From Planctomycetota bacterium (GTDB taxonomy: Bacteria; Planctomycetota; J058; JAJDCP01), in contig JAJDCP010000082.1 in the NCBI GenBank assembly GCA_029260765.1, positions 22,551 through 86,550 on the forward strand: a DNA stretch of 64,000 nt, read 5' to 3'. Below are positions 27,607-36,550 of the stretch, in pieces. The notes under the pieces were generated by a model that saw nothing but the letters and a program-made list of their open reading frames with translations, had not been told where the DNA came from and did no database searches. The number at the start of each line of letters is the position of its first letter. The stretch's first letter is position 1. The translations under genes and the position numbers were made by a program.

Positions 27607-29196
27607 TTGAGCGTCATCGTTTGTGTGTGTGGCCATCCGGTCGCCGTTGAAAACGTACACCTGGCAGAGAAAGTCTGCTGCACACAGTGTGGCCGCGTCG
27701 AACAGCGTGAAGAGAACCACGACTTTTCGAGTCTTGGCATCCGCTGCGACGACGCTCTGGAGTTCATCCGCAAACGGCGCCTGGTTTCGGACGAGACCGT
27801 CGAAGTCGAGGTCGAGACGCCGAGCGAGGTGTCTACAGGAGGCATGGCGCGCCGCAAGGGCCATGAGCTCGACAAAGGCCGCCGCTTTGGCCAGTACGAG
27901 ATCCTCGAGAAGATCGGGGCCGGCGGGATGGGCGTGGTCTACGAGGCCTACGACAAGTCCCTCGACCGAAACGTGGCCTTGAAGATCCTGGGGCGCGAGT
28001 TGGGCACCCGCAAGGACTTCATCGACCGCTTTCAGCGCGAAGCCCGTGCTGCCGCTCGCTTGTCTCATCCGAACATCACGCATATCTACAGCATCGGCGA
28101 AGAGACAGGTTTCCACTTCTTTGCGATGGAGCTGGTGCGCGGTCGCACGCTCGTCGACCTGGTCAAAGACCGCGGCCCCCTTCCCTACCTCGAGTCCATC
28201 GATATCGCGCTGGCGGTGGCCGAGGGACTGAAGGATGCATCGGCACACAACATCGTGCACCGCGACATCAAGCCTGCCAACCTGATGCGGCTGCCCGGTG
28301 GGCGGGTGAAGATCACAGACTTTGGGCTCGCGAAGGCGTTTCTGGAGAATTCCAACGCCACCGCGACAGGCGTGATCATGGGCACGCCCCTGTATATGTC
28401 CCCTGAGCAGGCTCAGGGTGAGGTGTGCGACCTGCGTTCAGACATCTATTCGCTGGGAGGCACGCTCTACTATCTGCTCCACGGGCGGCCGCCGTTCAAA
28501 AGGGGCCACGCCATCGCAGTCATCATCGCGCACCTGACCAAACCACTCAGTTTCCCGCCGGCCACCGCACGGCGCTACCCGGAGAGTGTGTGCAAGCTGC
28601 TCGAGCGCATGATGGCCAAGGACCGGGCGGAGCGCTACCAGAACTACGATCAACTGATCTCCGACCTGAAACGCGTGCGCGACGGCAAAGATCTCGAAGA
28701 AGGCCCACTCGCCCAGATCTACAGTCTGAAGACACCGCAACGCCGGGGCAGCGACACGATGCGGGCCTCCAAGTTGCGGGTGGCCCAGAGCAACCTGAAG
28801 ATGGGGCGCAATGACAAGGCTGTGCATCTGCTCGAAGAGCTGACCGGCCAGCCCGGCGATGTGGGCGTGCGCGCCAGTTTTCTGCTGGTCAAGCACTACC
28901 TGAAGCAGGGCAACCAGCCCCACGCCGTCAAGTTGCTCGAAAAGATCCGGAGTTCCAGCACTGACGGCAGCGACGTGCTGTTCGCGGCCTGGCGCCTGTT
29001 CCAGCTCAGCCAGGATCGCGTGGAGCAGGAGAACCTCAACAGCCTCAAGCATCTGCAGGCCATGCGCGCGGCGACCGAGGGCAGCGATGTGCCCGAAGAA
29101 GCCATCGACGGCTGCATTGCAGCAGTCGAGGCCAACCTGCAGGCCTGCCGGGAAACGCGGGACTCGATGCGTTTGCTCTACGCCCGCGGCTCCTGA
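27607..29196 (+). CDS. Soluble Ser/Thr protein kinase with N-terminal Cys motif and TPR-like tail
   Basis: Translation probably starts at TTG 27607, seven bases after GGAGG. Residues 6-28 hold a CxC...CCxxC pattern that looks like a small zinc ribbon. The kinase domain starts near residue 98: Gly loop IGAGGMGVVY (104-113), VALKIL, HRDIKPAN near 218, DFG near 238 and GTPLYMSPEQ. After about residue 370 the chain is helical with paired repeats (LKMGRNDKAVHLLEEL, LKQGNQPHAVKLLEKI) of TPR type. There is no membrane segment, unlike the other two kinases in the window. Substrates are unknown; the TPR region suggests a protein partner. Confidence 0.9.
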   Translation: MSVIVCVCGHPVAVENVHLAEKVCCTQCGRVEQREENHDFSSLGIRCDDALEFIRKRRLVSDETVEVEVETPSEVSTGGMARRKGHELDKGRRFGQYEILEKIGAGGMGVVYEAYDKSLDRNVALKILGRELGTRKDFIDRFQREARAAARLSHPNITHIYSIGEETGFHFFAMELVRGRTLVDLVKDRGPLPYLESIDIALAVAEGLKDASAHNIVHRDIKPANLMRLPGGRVKITDFGLAKAFLENSNATATGVIMGTPLYMSPEQAQGEVCDLRSDIYSLGGTLYYLLHGRPPFKRGHAIAVIIAHLTKPLSFPPATARRYPESVCKLLERMMAKDRAERYQNYDQLISDLKRVRDGKDLEEGPLAQIYSLKTPQRRGSDTMRASKLRVAQSNLKMGRNDKAVHLLEELTGQPGDVGVRASFLLVKHYLKQGNQPHAVKLLEKIRSSSTDGSDVLFAAWRLFQLSQDRVEQENLNSLKHLQAMRAATEGSDVPEEAIDGCIAAVEANLQACRETRDSMRLLYARGS

Positions 29197-29363
29197 GGAC
29201 CCGATCGGCGCCCTGCGCCAGCGTCTGGCGTCCGACCCCAACCCCATCTCCAGCGGATTTCCACGCACCGCCGATTCCAGGCGGTTCTGCGGCTTTGGCA
29301 AGCGCCTTGCGGCAGAGACCGGCAGGCAAGGGCCGTATCGCCCACAGCATGCCGGAGGGAGCC

Positions 29364-29912
29364 ATGAATCCAGAGATCTTTGATGCACACGAGCCGATGT
29401 CGTTGCCCGGAATCCCAGCGACGACCGCTCCGACCGTGGCAGTTCCGACGGTTCTCGGACCACGTTCGGCCGCTGTGCTCTGTGTCCTGCTGACGAGCGT
29501 GACGGCCAGCTGGTCGCTGTGCGCCCGTGGCCTGGGCCTGTCCTGGCGGACCATCTTGGCGGTCTTTCTTGCGAGCCTGGCCGGCCTGGGAGTATCCCTG
29601 GGTGTGCTGAGCCTGCGGGGAATCTCGACGGACTTCCTGCGCCGCCTGGCAAGGGCCGGTGGCGGTCTGGCCGTGGCGGTGGCCCTGCTCAGCCTGCTGC
29701 TCAAGGCCGGTTGGTTCCCGGCACACGCGGGCTGGGGCGGCTTGTTCCTCACGCTGATGCCCGTGGCAGTCGGTGGTCTGGCCTGGATGGCGTGGCGGCG
29801 GTTGGGCTGGTTGCGGCCCCCGCTACCGGCCACCACCCCGGAAGAGGCAGCGGTGCCTGCAGCCGTGGCGGCTCCAGAGCCGGAGGCGCCCAGGCTGGCG
29901 GAGAGTGCTTAG
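29364..29912 (+). CDS. Small integral membrane protein of unknown function
   Basis: The ATG at 29364 has GGAGGG at the right distance. The 182-residue product has four predicted membrane helices (for example SAAVLCVLLTSVTASW, ILAVFLASLAGLGVSLGV, LAVAVALLSLLL and GLFLTLMPVAVGGLAWMAW), then an Ala/Pro/Glu-rich cytoplasmic-looking tail. I recognise no family. It follows the kinase by about 170 bp on the same strand, so shared transcription is possible but unproven. Confidence 0.65.
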   Translation: MNPEIFDAHEPMSLPGIPATTAPTVAVPTVLGPRSAAVLCVLLTSVTASWSLCARGLGLSWRTILAVFLASLAGLGVSLGVLSLRGISTDFLRRLARAGGGLAVAVALLSLLLKAGWFPAHAGWGGLFLTLMPVAVGGLAWMAWRRLGWLRPPLPATTPEEAAVPAAVAAPEPEAPRLAESA

Positions 29913-30126
29913 CCGCCTGTTCGGCGCGTTTCCGTGCTCCTTTGGGCCTTGCCTTTGACCAGATGGTTCTGTCGGGGAATTTAACGCAAAGGCGCAAAGC
30001 GGCTGCTGGCGTCCCTGCGCGCATTCCGTGGTTCCACGGGCTGCGCCGGGGTGTGCGGGTTTCTATGGGTGAGGTTGTGCGTGTTGGCGCGGGGCGGGGA
30101 GGGATCCGAGTCTGATCGGGATCGCG

Positions 30127-30254
30127 GAGCTCCTGACATGGGTTCGCTGCGAACGGCCTGGAGGGGTTCTGTCGGCTACTATCCGTTGAGACCGTCTTCA
30201 ACCATGTGAAGCATGCAGAAATCGAAGCCGTCTTCTGTAGCGGCGCTCTGTGAG
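30127..30254 (+). repeat. Dispersed repeat, copy 1
   Basis: Two blocks, 30127-30164 (38 bp) and 30221-30254 (34 bp), recur in the same order on the opposite strand at 54415-54378 and 54333-54300. Identity is about 32/38 and 32/34. The interval between blocks is 56 bp here and 44 bp in the other copy. Confidence 0.75.
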
Positions 30255-30365
30255 CGCCGGAGGGAGCTCTGGCGGAAGTTGAATCCAGGGATTCTGGGTT
30301 GCCCATACGGATCGCTCATCTCGTCGGTCCTAGCAGATTGCGGCAGAGATACTGATTTTCCAAAT

Positions 30366-30446
30366 GTAGGGGCGGGGTTTACACCTCGAGGACTCGGACG
30401 CTTCGCTCTCCCGAACGAACGGGCGGGGGTAAACCCCGCACCCTAC
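30366..30446. repeat. 81-bp imperfect inverted-repeat element
   Basis: The arms GTAGGGGCGGGGTTTAC (30366-30382) and GTAAACCCCGCACCCTAC (30429-30446) are reverse complements apart from one extra base, with about 46 bp between them. The shape suits a MITE- or REP-like mobile repeat or a structured RNA. No second copy was seen in this window. Confidence 0.6.
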
Positions 30447-31129
30447 AAGGGCCCAAAAAACCCTTCTTCGAATTACGCCGCAGTCTGCATAGACCGACGC
30501 TACAGGCGGTTCTCAGCAGTTCGAAGGCATTGACCAACCTGACCGAAGACTCCGAAGCGAAGTCTCAATCGAGATTTGACCATGTCAGGAGCTCTGGGAC
30601 CTGACACCGAAGGCCCGCGGTGGGGACGGGAGACCGTGAAGACCGAGGGCCGAGGCTGGCTTGGATCTCACGGATACGAATCACTGGTGGCTTTCGCTCG
30701 AGCCGGGTGCCAGGCAAAGCGGACCGCCCAAACTCCAGCTGCCACCGAAGCACTCCACGCGGTCCATCTCTCGCCATCGGCGCAGTGTCGATGGAACCGT
30801 GTTGGAACGCGATCCATGGGTTTCCAACTGACGATGTATGCCACGGCGGCAACCTACGCCAGCTACACATTCCGTGGATCCAAAGGCTGGCGATGGTGAC
30901 GGAGCCCAGCGCACGTCGGATTGCCTCAGCTAGATCGCCGCCCCGCTTGGACGAGGGCGTAACGACGCATCGGCGGCCCAGCGCGGAGACTCTTGTCCGT
31001 CTTTGCGCCTCTGCGCCCTTGCGCCTTTGCGTTGCATGTCTTCAGGTTGGCCCCGCGAGGGCGTGTCGAACGGGCCGAGGCTGAGACCCACCCCAGGCAG
31101 CCCGTCAGCATTCCGCGAAACCCAGGCGA

Positions 31130-32491
31130 CTATTGCCCTGTAGCCACCCTCTTGGGCAGCGCCGGAATCAACGGCACGGTCGCGCGCTTGAGGAACATCA
31201 GCGCAAAGCAGGTGGTGGAGATGTCTGTCTCGGGCGCGGCGGCTCCGGCCATCCCGCCACGGTTGTCGGTCCAGCTGCCGTCGGCGTTCTGTTGGTCGAG
31301 AATCCAGTTCCCGCCCTGAACGTACCAATCCTGCTCACCGAAGTAGTGGCAGCCGGTCAACACACCGGCTCGCTCCAAGCCATATAGATAGTAATACTGA
31401 TGCCGTGCAACGACGCTGAAGTTCTCAGCGATCCAGGCCGACGCGTCTCGGATCGCCTGGTCAACCCGACGCCCGTAAAGCTTGTCAAAAAGTCGGTCGC
31501 CCTCGAGCACCGACTTGGCGATCACCAGCATCGCGAGGCCGGCGGTCGTCATGCTCAGGGTCGGACCCCGCTCCATGCCAGCTCCCGCCGGGGGCGGCGG
31601 ATCTGGCTCGCGCTGGCCCTCTTCGGTGCCGCCGGGCGGAGGTCCGCCCCCCGGCCCCTGCCCTTTGTTCAGGCTGAAATAGCCGAATCCTCGGGCCCGC
31701 ATCTGGACCCGCTCGCCCGCCTCAGTAAACGAACGGATGCGCTCGACCGTCTCGCTACCCGGCTCGTCTTTGCGCCGCAGCTTGATCAGGTCCTTTTCGA
31801 GCTTGTGGATGTCGCGGAAACGGAAATCAGCGGCGGGCACCTGAAACCACTCGACCTCGGGGCCATCGTCTTCCTGCGCGTCCAGAAGATGGTCGAGCGC
31901 CTTCAACAGCCGCGGGTAGTCTGCATCCAGGCCTAGACGGAAGCCTGATCCCACGCCCAGCATCGCGTATTGGCTGTTGGAGTGGTCGTGCCATGTCAGT
32001 TTGTCGCTCTGGCCGTAGCCCCAGACGAAATTCTGGGCGTCGAACAGCCAGTCCAGCGCGCCCGTGAGCTTGTCTTTGTCACGCTTGGGGCTGAGCTTCT
32101 GGAAGTTTTTGCGCTCCTGGGTCACATAGATCGAACGCGATTTTTGCATCTGTTCGGGTGTGGGAGCGTAGAGGGCCTCCAGGGTCATCAACAGCAGCCC
32201 CACGCCGTAGGTGCGGTCGAGGCTGTAGCCGAGCAGGCGCTCGTAGCCCTTGATGACCGCTTCGGTGTTGCGGTCGGCCGAGCATTTGGCCAACGTCAGC
32301 ACGCCCAGTGCCGTGACCCCAAGGGGGTGGCCATCGGCGTGCTTGCCCGCGAAGGAGCCGTCGTCGAGCTGCTGCTGCTCGAGCCAGGCCACTCCCCGAT
32401 CGATCGCGTCCTGGACGCGTACCGGGTCGAGTTCTTCCTGGGCAGATACTGCAACAACAAGTGCAAGCACCAGGGCGAGAGTGCGTTTCAT
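31130..32491 (-). CDS. Exported prenyltransferase/squalene-oxidase repeat protein
   Basis: A signal peptide (TLALVLALVVAVSA) is preceded by a strong GGAGG site. The mature chain has alpha/alpha-toroid repeats with the QW-like signatures of the squalene-cyclase and prenyltransferase superfamily: IDRGVAWLEQQQLDDGSFAG near the N-terminus and ILDQQNADGSWTDNRGG near the C-terminus. A Gly/Pro-rich loop near residue 270 (GPGGGPPPGG) interrupts the fold. The acidic motif used for catalysis by true cyclases was not seen, and the protein is exported, so a binding or structural role is as likely as an enzyme. Such secreted repeat proteins are frequent in planctomycetes. Confidence 0.82.
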   Translation of the reverse strand: MKRTLALVLALVVAVSAQEELDPVRVQDAIDRGVAWLEQQQLDDGSFAGKHADGHPLGVTALGVLTLAKCSADRNTEAVIKGYERLLGYSLDRTYGVGLLLMTLEALYAPTPEQMQKSRSIYVTQERKNFQKLSPKRDKDKLTGALDWLFDAQNFVWGYGQSDKLTWHDHSNSQYAMLGVGSGFRLGLDADYPRLLKALDHLLDAQEDDGPEVEWFQVPAADFRFRDIHKLEKDLIKLRRKDEPGSETVERIRSFTEAGERVQMRARGFGYFSLNKGQGPGGGPPPGGTEEGQREPDPPPPAGAGMERGPTLSMTTAGLAMLVIAKSVLEGDRLFDKLYGRRVDQAIRDASAWIAENFSVVARHQYYYLYGLERAGVLTGCHYFGEQDWYVQGGNWILDQQNADGSWTDNRGGMAGAAAPETDISTTCFALMFLKRATVPLIPALPKRVATGQ

Positions 32492-32938
32492 GCCAACCTC
32501 CGTCTACATCCTTCTAGTAATAGTGTCTCCGCGGGTCTTCGCACGCTCACGGAAAAACCCAAACGTGACAAAACCTTTGCAAATCCGGTTCATTTCCACG
32601 CGGATCTGACGTCATGAGGACACAATCATGAGCGTCCACGCAGGCCCTCAAGGAGGCAGCGGACATTCCTCACGAGAATATTTCCGCCTGAGCACTTTTT
32701 TGACGGGGGTGACAGCTAAGCTTTGGGTGGCAATGAAAAAGAATCCACACACCGGCTTCCCACGCCGTAATACAGGCGATGGGAGCTCGTTGCATTGCTG
32801 CCCACACCGCATTCCACCAGGGTTTTCCAAGGATTTTTGGCAAAAGACTCAAGATCGCAGATCGGCTGGTCGATCATCAGAAACAGTGGCAGGGAGATTG
32901 AACAAAGCCTCCCGCAAACCTTGGGAAGATCAGCAGTT
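32492..32938. other. 447-bp intergenic stretch without a recognised gene
   Basis: It holds the upstream region of the minus-strand gene and of the small plus-strand frame. A lone TTGACG near 32699 has no matching -10 at proper distance. Short frames here lack ribosome sites and family signals. Confidence 0.4.
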
Positions 32939-33118
32939 ATGGTTAAACAACACGAAAACGATAGCTCGACCAGGATCCGCTCTTTGCCTCTGGACAACGC
33001 CAGCGCACCGATCCGCTGGGACCGTGTGATCCAGGCGCGTGAGGCTCTCAAAAATGGTTGCCTGGACACCCTCGAAGTCTGGCAAGAGACTCTGCGCCGC
33101 TTCGCCGCTGACGACTGA
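32939..33118 (+). CDS. Small hypothetical protein upstream of recN (weakly FlgM-like)
   Basis: The product is 59 residues from an ATG with GGAAG about ten bases upstream. The C-terminal half (RVIQAREALKNGCLDTLEVW) resembles the helix-Gly-helix end of FlgM-type anti-sigma factors, but the match is short and no flagellar gene is nearby. It ends 41 bp before recN, so it could be co-transcribed with it. It may also not be a gene. Confidence 0.45.
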   Translation: MVKQHENDSSTRIRSLPLDNASAPIRWDRVIQAREALKNGCLDTLEVWQETLRRFAADD

Positions 33119-33159
33119 GAGCACGGCTGTGCCCCAGCTCGGCAGCAAGGACCCACACC

Positions 33160-34758
33160 ATGCTCGCTGAGTTGCAGATCGAAGGTCTGGCTCTGATCGC
33201 CGACCAGACGATTTCTTTCACTACCGGCCTGAACGTTCTCAGTGGAGCTTCAGGCGCTGGAAAATCTCTGATTCTGCTCGCGCTCAAGTTGCTGAGCGGT
33301 GCGCGCACGGGACGCTCGCCGGTCGGTTCCGGACGTAAGCGTGCGACGGTACGTGGATTGTTCCAGTTGAGCCCCTCACTTGCCGAGAGGCTCGGTCTGC
33401 CTGACGAGCTTGTGCTCGAACGGCAGGTCAGCGCCGCAGGACGCAGCCGCTGCCTGCGGAACGGCAAGTTGATCACCAGAGCGCAGCTGTGCCAGCTCGG
33501 AGCGAGCTTGCTCGAGATCCATGAGCAGGAAGGCTCGCCGCTGTTACGCTCGCCTGCCCACCAGACGGGCCTGATCGACCATCTCGCCGGCTGCAGCGCC
33601 GACGCGGCCCAGCTGCGGCAACGCCGCAGCGCGCTCGATCAGCAGGCCCAGGCGTGCCGCGAGGCACGTGAAGACGCCGCCGCCTCCGAGCGACTGGCAG
33701 CCGTCTGGAAAGACCGCCTGGCCAGCATCCGGAGCGTGGCTCCTCGCCGAGGCGAATTGCTCGAGCTCGAGACGCGCCTGGCGCGCATCCGCCAGCTGGC
33801 CCGCACCCAACAGGCGCTTGCGGGGGCCGTGACGCTGCTCGAACGGAGCGACGGTGCCTGCCTCGAGAAACTGCACAAAGCCGAGCGCGGCCTACGCGGA
33901 ATCGCTGGTTTCGACGCACCGCTCGAACGGTTGCAGAGTGCCTGGGAAGAGATTCGTGACGTGGTCGCAGAGCTCGAACACGCTGCCGAGCGCCTGAGTG
34001 AGGATGCGCGGGAGTGTGCGCGACTCGAAGAGCGTTGGCGCGTGCTGCGGCGGCTGGCCGCTCCGCATCGCTACGATCTCGAGGCTGTCCTGGCCGAGGC
34101 AGACCAGCTGCATGAGCAGCTCGATGAGTGGCAGAGTCGGGCCCAGCCAGAGGACCTTGAACGAGAGCTCGCCAAGGCAAATGCGACCTGGCAGAGCGAC
34201 TTCGAGGCATTGCAGGAGCGCCGCCTGGCAGCCGCACGTAGCCGCATTCCTGCACTCCATGAACGTCTCACGACCTTGGGTCTCGAGTATGGGCGGCTGG
34301 CGGTCGTCGCCAAGGACGCGGGGATTTGTTGGCTGTTTTCGGCCAACCCCGGAACCGAGCCCCGACCGCTGGCGGAAGTCGGCAGCGGCGGCGAGCTCAG
34401 TCGGCTGGTGCTGGCGATGCGTGAGCAGCTGGCCGCGCCCGAAGGGGGCCTGCTGATCTTTGACGAGATCGACTCGCCTCTGGGTGGACGGCTGGGCGAG
34501 CAGTTCGGGCAGTGCCTGCGCAATGTCTCGCGGCGCCATCAGATCATCTGCGTTACCCACCTGCCGCAGGTTGCGAGTTTTGCAGACCTGCACCTTCTGG
34601 TACAAAAGAACCAAGGCAAGGAGAAGACTGTCAGCAGGGTTTTCGCCTTGGACGGTGCGCAGAGATTGGCCGAACTTGCCGAGATGTTGCGAGGTAGCAG
34701 AGCTACAGAGCTCACGCACTGCCAGGTCCAAGAGCTGATCGATGATGCCCGCTGTTGA
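33160..34758 (+). CDS. recN: DNA repair ATPase RecN
   Basis: RecN is an SMC-like ATPase that tethers DNA ends during double-strand-break repair. The start MLAELQIEGLALI, the Walker A GASGAGKS (residues 29-36), the ABC signature GSGGELSRLVLAM (near 407), Walker B LLIFDEIDSP (near 430) and CVTHLPQVASFAD (near 465) all fall in the right order, with a charged coiled-coil middle. At 532 aa it is close to the usual 550. Differences from the family pattern are Ser for Thr in Walker A (usually GETGAGKS) and HEQEGSP where most members have a GQHEHQ-like motif. No LexA-type box was identified upstream. Confidence 0.93.
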   Translation: MLAELQIEGLALIADQTISFTTGLNVLSGASGAGKSLILLALKLLSGARTGRSPVGSGRKRATVRGLFQLSPSLAERLGLPDELVLERQVSAAGRSRCLRNGKLITRAQLCQLGASLLEIHEQEGSPLLRSPAHQTGLIDHLAGCSADAAQLRQRRSALDQQAQACREAREDAAASERLAAVWKDRLASIRSVAPRRGELLELETRLARIRQLARTQQALAGAVTLLERSDGACLEKLHKAERGLRGIAGFDAPLERLQSAWEEIRDVVAELEHAAERLSEDARECARLEERWRVLRRLAAPHRYDLEAVLAEADQLHEQLDEWQSRAQPEDLERELAKANATWQSDFEALQERRLAAARSRIPALHERLTTLGLEYGRLAVVAKDAGICWLFSANPGTEPRPLAEVGSGGELSRLVLAMREQLAAPEGGLLIFDEIDSPLGGRLGEQFGQCLRNVSRRHQIICVTHLPQVASFADLHLLVQKNQGKEKTVSRVFALDGAQRLAELAEMLRGSRATELTHCQVQELIDDARC

Positions 34759-34896
34759 GAAAACACAGTCTCCACGCCCCTCGCAAGGCCAGGTATGCGA
34801 GTCAAAAATGCAGACACAGACTGGCGATGAGCCTGCGACGTCGGTAGAGTCGAGGAGCAGAGACTCCGTGCGTGGAAGAACGGCCGGGAGAATGCG

Positions 34897-35388
34897 ATGA
34901 CACAAAAGGAGGACAACATTTGTGTCGCGCGCTCCAAGCGGTCGGTATACGTGCGCGTAGAAGGCCTCGGCTCGATGAAGAATGCCAAGACCTTGCAGGA
35001 GTTCGCCGAGACTGAGGTGCAACGCGGGCGGCGACGATTCTTCCTCGATCTCTCGGTCTGCCGCGGCATGGACAGCACATTCATGGGAACCTTGATCGGC
35101 ATCGGTTCCCAACTCGGCAGCTTCAAGAATGTGATCATCCTCAACCCCACCCAACACGCGCTCGATCAGCTCAAGATCCTTGGCCTGCATGAGCTGCTCA
35201 CGATCAAAGAAGTCAGCAAGCTCCCGCGCAAGCTCGAGATGCACTCGCTCTCTGCAGTGCTGTGCAGCCAGAAAGAGCTGGTGCGGCTGATCTACGACGC
35301 ACACAAGTCCCTCTGCAAGCTCGACAAGAAGAATGAGCGGCGCTTCAAGGCATTCCTGAAGGGTCTGGCCCGGGAGATGGAAGGCTGA
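34897..35388 (+). CDS. STAS-domain protein (anti-anti-sigma-like)
   Basis: Residues 14-115 fit the STAS fold: VYVRVEGLG, then FFLDLSVCRGMDSTFMG with the conserved Asp-Ser that partner kinases phosphorylate (Ser60), and IILNPTQHALDQLKILG. A basic, helical tail of about 45 residues extends it beyond simple SpoIIAA-type proteins. STAS proteins usually release a sigma factor by binding an anti-sigma kinase. No RsbW-like kinase is adjacent; the Hanks kinases elsewhere in the window are a different type. A GGGAGA site supports the ATG. Confidence 0.85.
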   Translation: MTQKEDNICVARSKRSVYVRVEGLGSMKNAKTLQEFAETEVQRGRRRFFLDLSVCRGMDSTFMGTLIGIGSQLGSFKNVIILNPTQHALDQLKILGLHELLTIKEVSKLPRKLEMHSLSAVLCSQKELVRLIYDAHKSLCKLDKKNERRFKAFLKGLAREMEG

Positions 35389-35426
35389 GCCCGACCTCGG
35401 GGCTTGGCGAGCAGAAGCGGCGGTCT

Positions 35427-36545
35427 GTGCTCGAGTCCGCCGTCGATGTGCTCGCGCAGCTCACGGACAGGGCTGTTGAAGAGGTCTGGGAAGCCACCGA
35501 GCCCTCTGCCCGTTGCGAGCTGACGATTTCGCTGCGCAGACTCCGCCACAGAAGCGGCACCCCCTTCGACGCTGCTTCGGTCGCCGCCCAGCTACAGTCT
35601 TTGCCAGGGGTAGCGCAGTGCCAACCACGCAAGTCCCTGCTCGAGCTGCAGCTGGAGACACCACCGCTGCTGGTTGCCGGGGGTCTGCCCTCGCCCGAGC
35701 TGACCGGGCCTACCTGCCTGCTGTTGTCCGACCTGCGCTTCGAGGGCCTCCGCGCGCTGCTGCTCAGCTCGGCGCTGCTGCGATTGTTCGCTCGCGAGCG
35801 TGGTTTTCTGCTGACTGCAGCTGCTGTCGATCCGGCCGGACTCCTGGCCGCATGGGATGAAGAAGGACTCTGGCAGCAGAGAGAGCCTTCCTCCGTCGGC
35901 CTGTTGGTCTTCTGCAAGCAGAGCACGGCAGCTCCGCAGGCCGCCAAGCACCTGAAGGTCGGCCCCGTGGTCGCTCGTGGGCAGCCGGCCGACCTGCTAG
36001 CGGCCGCCACAGAGCACGCCCTGACGGGGATCGTCTCCCGCCGGCCACGGCAGGCCGCCCAGGCATTGGCCCGCGCAGCCCTCGCCCTCCGCCTGTTGCG
36101 CTATCAACCCAGCCGTCCCGCAGAGCTTCCTCGCTTGGACGATGGCCGCACCGACCTCGAGTCGCTGCTCAGTTACGAGGGCGATGGCGCGGCCTTCCTG
36201 CTCTGCCAGCGGGCGCGCTGTAGATTGCTGCAACGACGCCTTCCTTCCGCAGAGCTGCAACCCGCGAGCCTGACGCTGCTCGGAGACGACGACGAAGCCC
36301 TGTTGCGCGCGATCTGGCGGCACCGCGAGGTCTATCTGCCCTGCGCCCGGCGTCGCCTCTCCCCTGCCTTTGTGGCCGATGGGCTGTTGCAGCTGGCCCG
36401 CGCCTTCGCGCGCTGTGACACCCGCAGCCGCCTGTTCGACAGCCCTGCGGGCTGCGAAGCGCTCGGCGCATTGGCTCGAGAGTGCCTGCAGTGTTTCGAC
36501 GAGGGACTCGCGATCCTCGGACTGGAAGCGCTCGACCTGCTGTAG
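35427..36545 (+). CDS. Arginyl-tRNA synthetase-like pseudo-enzyme lacking the catalytic motifs
   Basis: Read along its length, this 372-residue protein follows the ArgS order in shortened form. There is an N-terminal additive-domain-like part, then a helical segment (LRFEGLRALLLSSALLRLFA, about 103-122) where ArgS has its HVGHLRS-type HIGH motif. Next come KHLKVGPVVARGQPADLLAA (about 174-193), where ArgS has its KMSKS-like loop, and LESLLSYEGDGAAFLLCQRA, matching the ArgS stretch FxxDRMLSFEGNTAPYLQYA. The DALR-type anticodon-binding end follows (FVADGLLQLARAFARCDTRS, then FDEGLAILGLEALDLL). Neither HIGH nor KMSKS remains and about 190 residues are missing, so aminoacylation is not expected. 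The assignment rests on my reading of patterns, not on a search. A tRNA-binding or regulatory role is inference. Confidence 0.6.
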   Translation: MLESAVDVLAQLTDRAVEEVWEATEPSARCELTISLRRLRHRSGTPFDAASVAAQLQSLPGVAQCQPRKSLLELQLETPPLLVAGGLPSPELTGPTCLLLSDLRFEGLRALLLSSALLRLFARERGFLLTAAAVDPAGLLAAWDEEGLWQQREPSSVGLLVFCKQSTAAPQAAKHLKVGPVVARGQPADLLAAATEHALTGIVSRRPRQAAQALARAALALRLLRYQPSRPAELPRLDDGRTDLESLLSYEGDGAAFLLCQRARCRLLQRRLPSAELQPASLTLLGDDDEALLRAIWRHREVYLPCARRRLSPAFVADGLLQLARAFARCDTRSRLFDSPAGCEALGALARECLQCFDEGLAILGLEALDLL

Positions 36546-36550
36546 CTACC

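Larger units (their letters stand above)
29913..31129. other. 1.2 kb non-coding island with repeats and flanking 15-bp inverted repeat
   Basis: No frame here has a ribosome site or recognisable protein content. The core is bounded by a perfect 15-bp inverted repeat, AACGCAAAGGCGCAA at 29983-29997 and its complement at 31019-31033. Inside lie a dispersed repeat (30127-30254) and a hairpin-forming inverted repeat (30366-30446). The middle part (about 30580-30900) looks codon-like in places but gives no protein I can name, and may be a decayed gene. Confidence 0.6.

Noticed and set aside
30576..31084. Frames of 107 and 154 codons in the non-coding island
   Set aside because: They overlap each other in different frames, lack ribosome sites and match no family I know.
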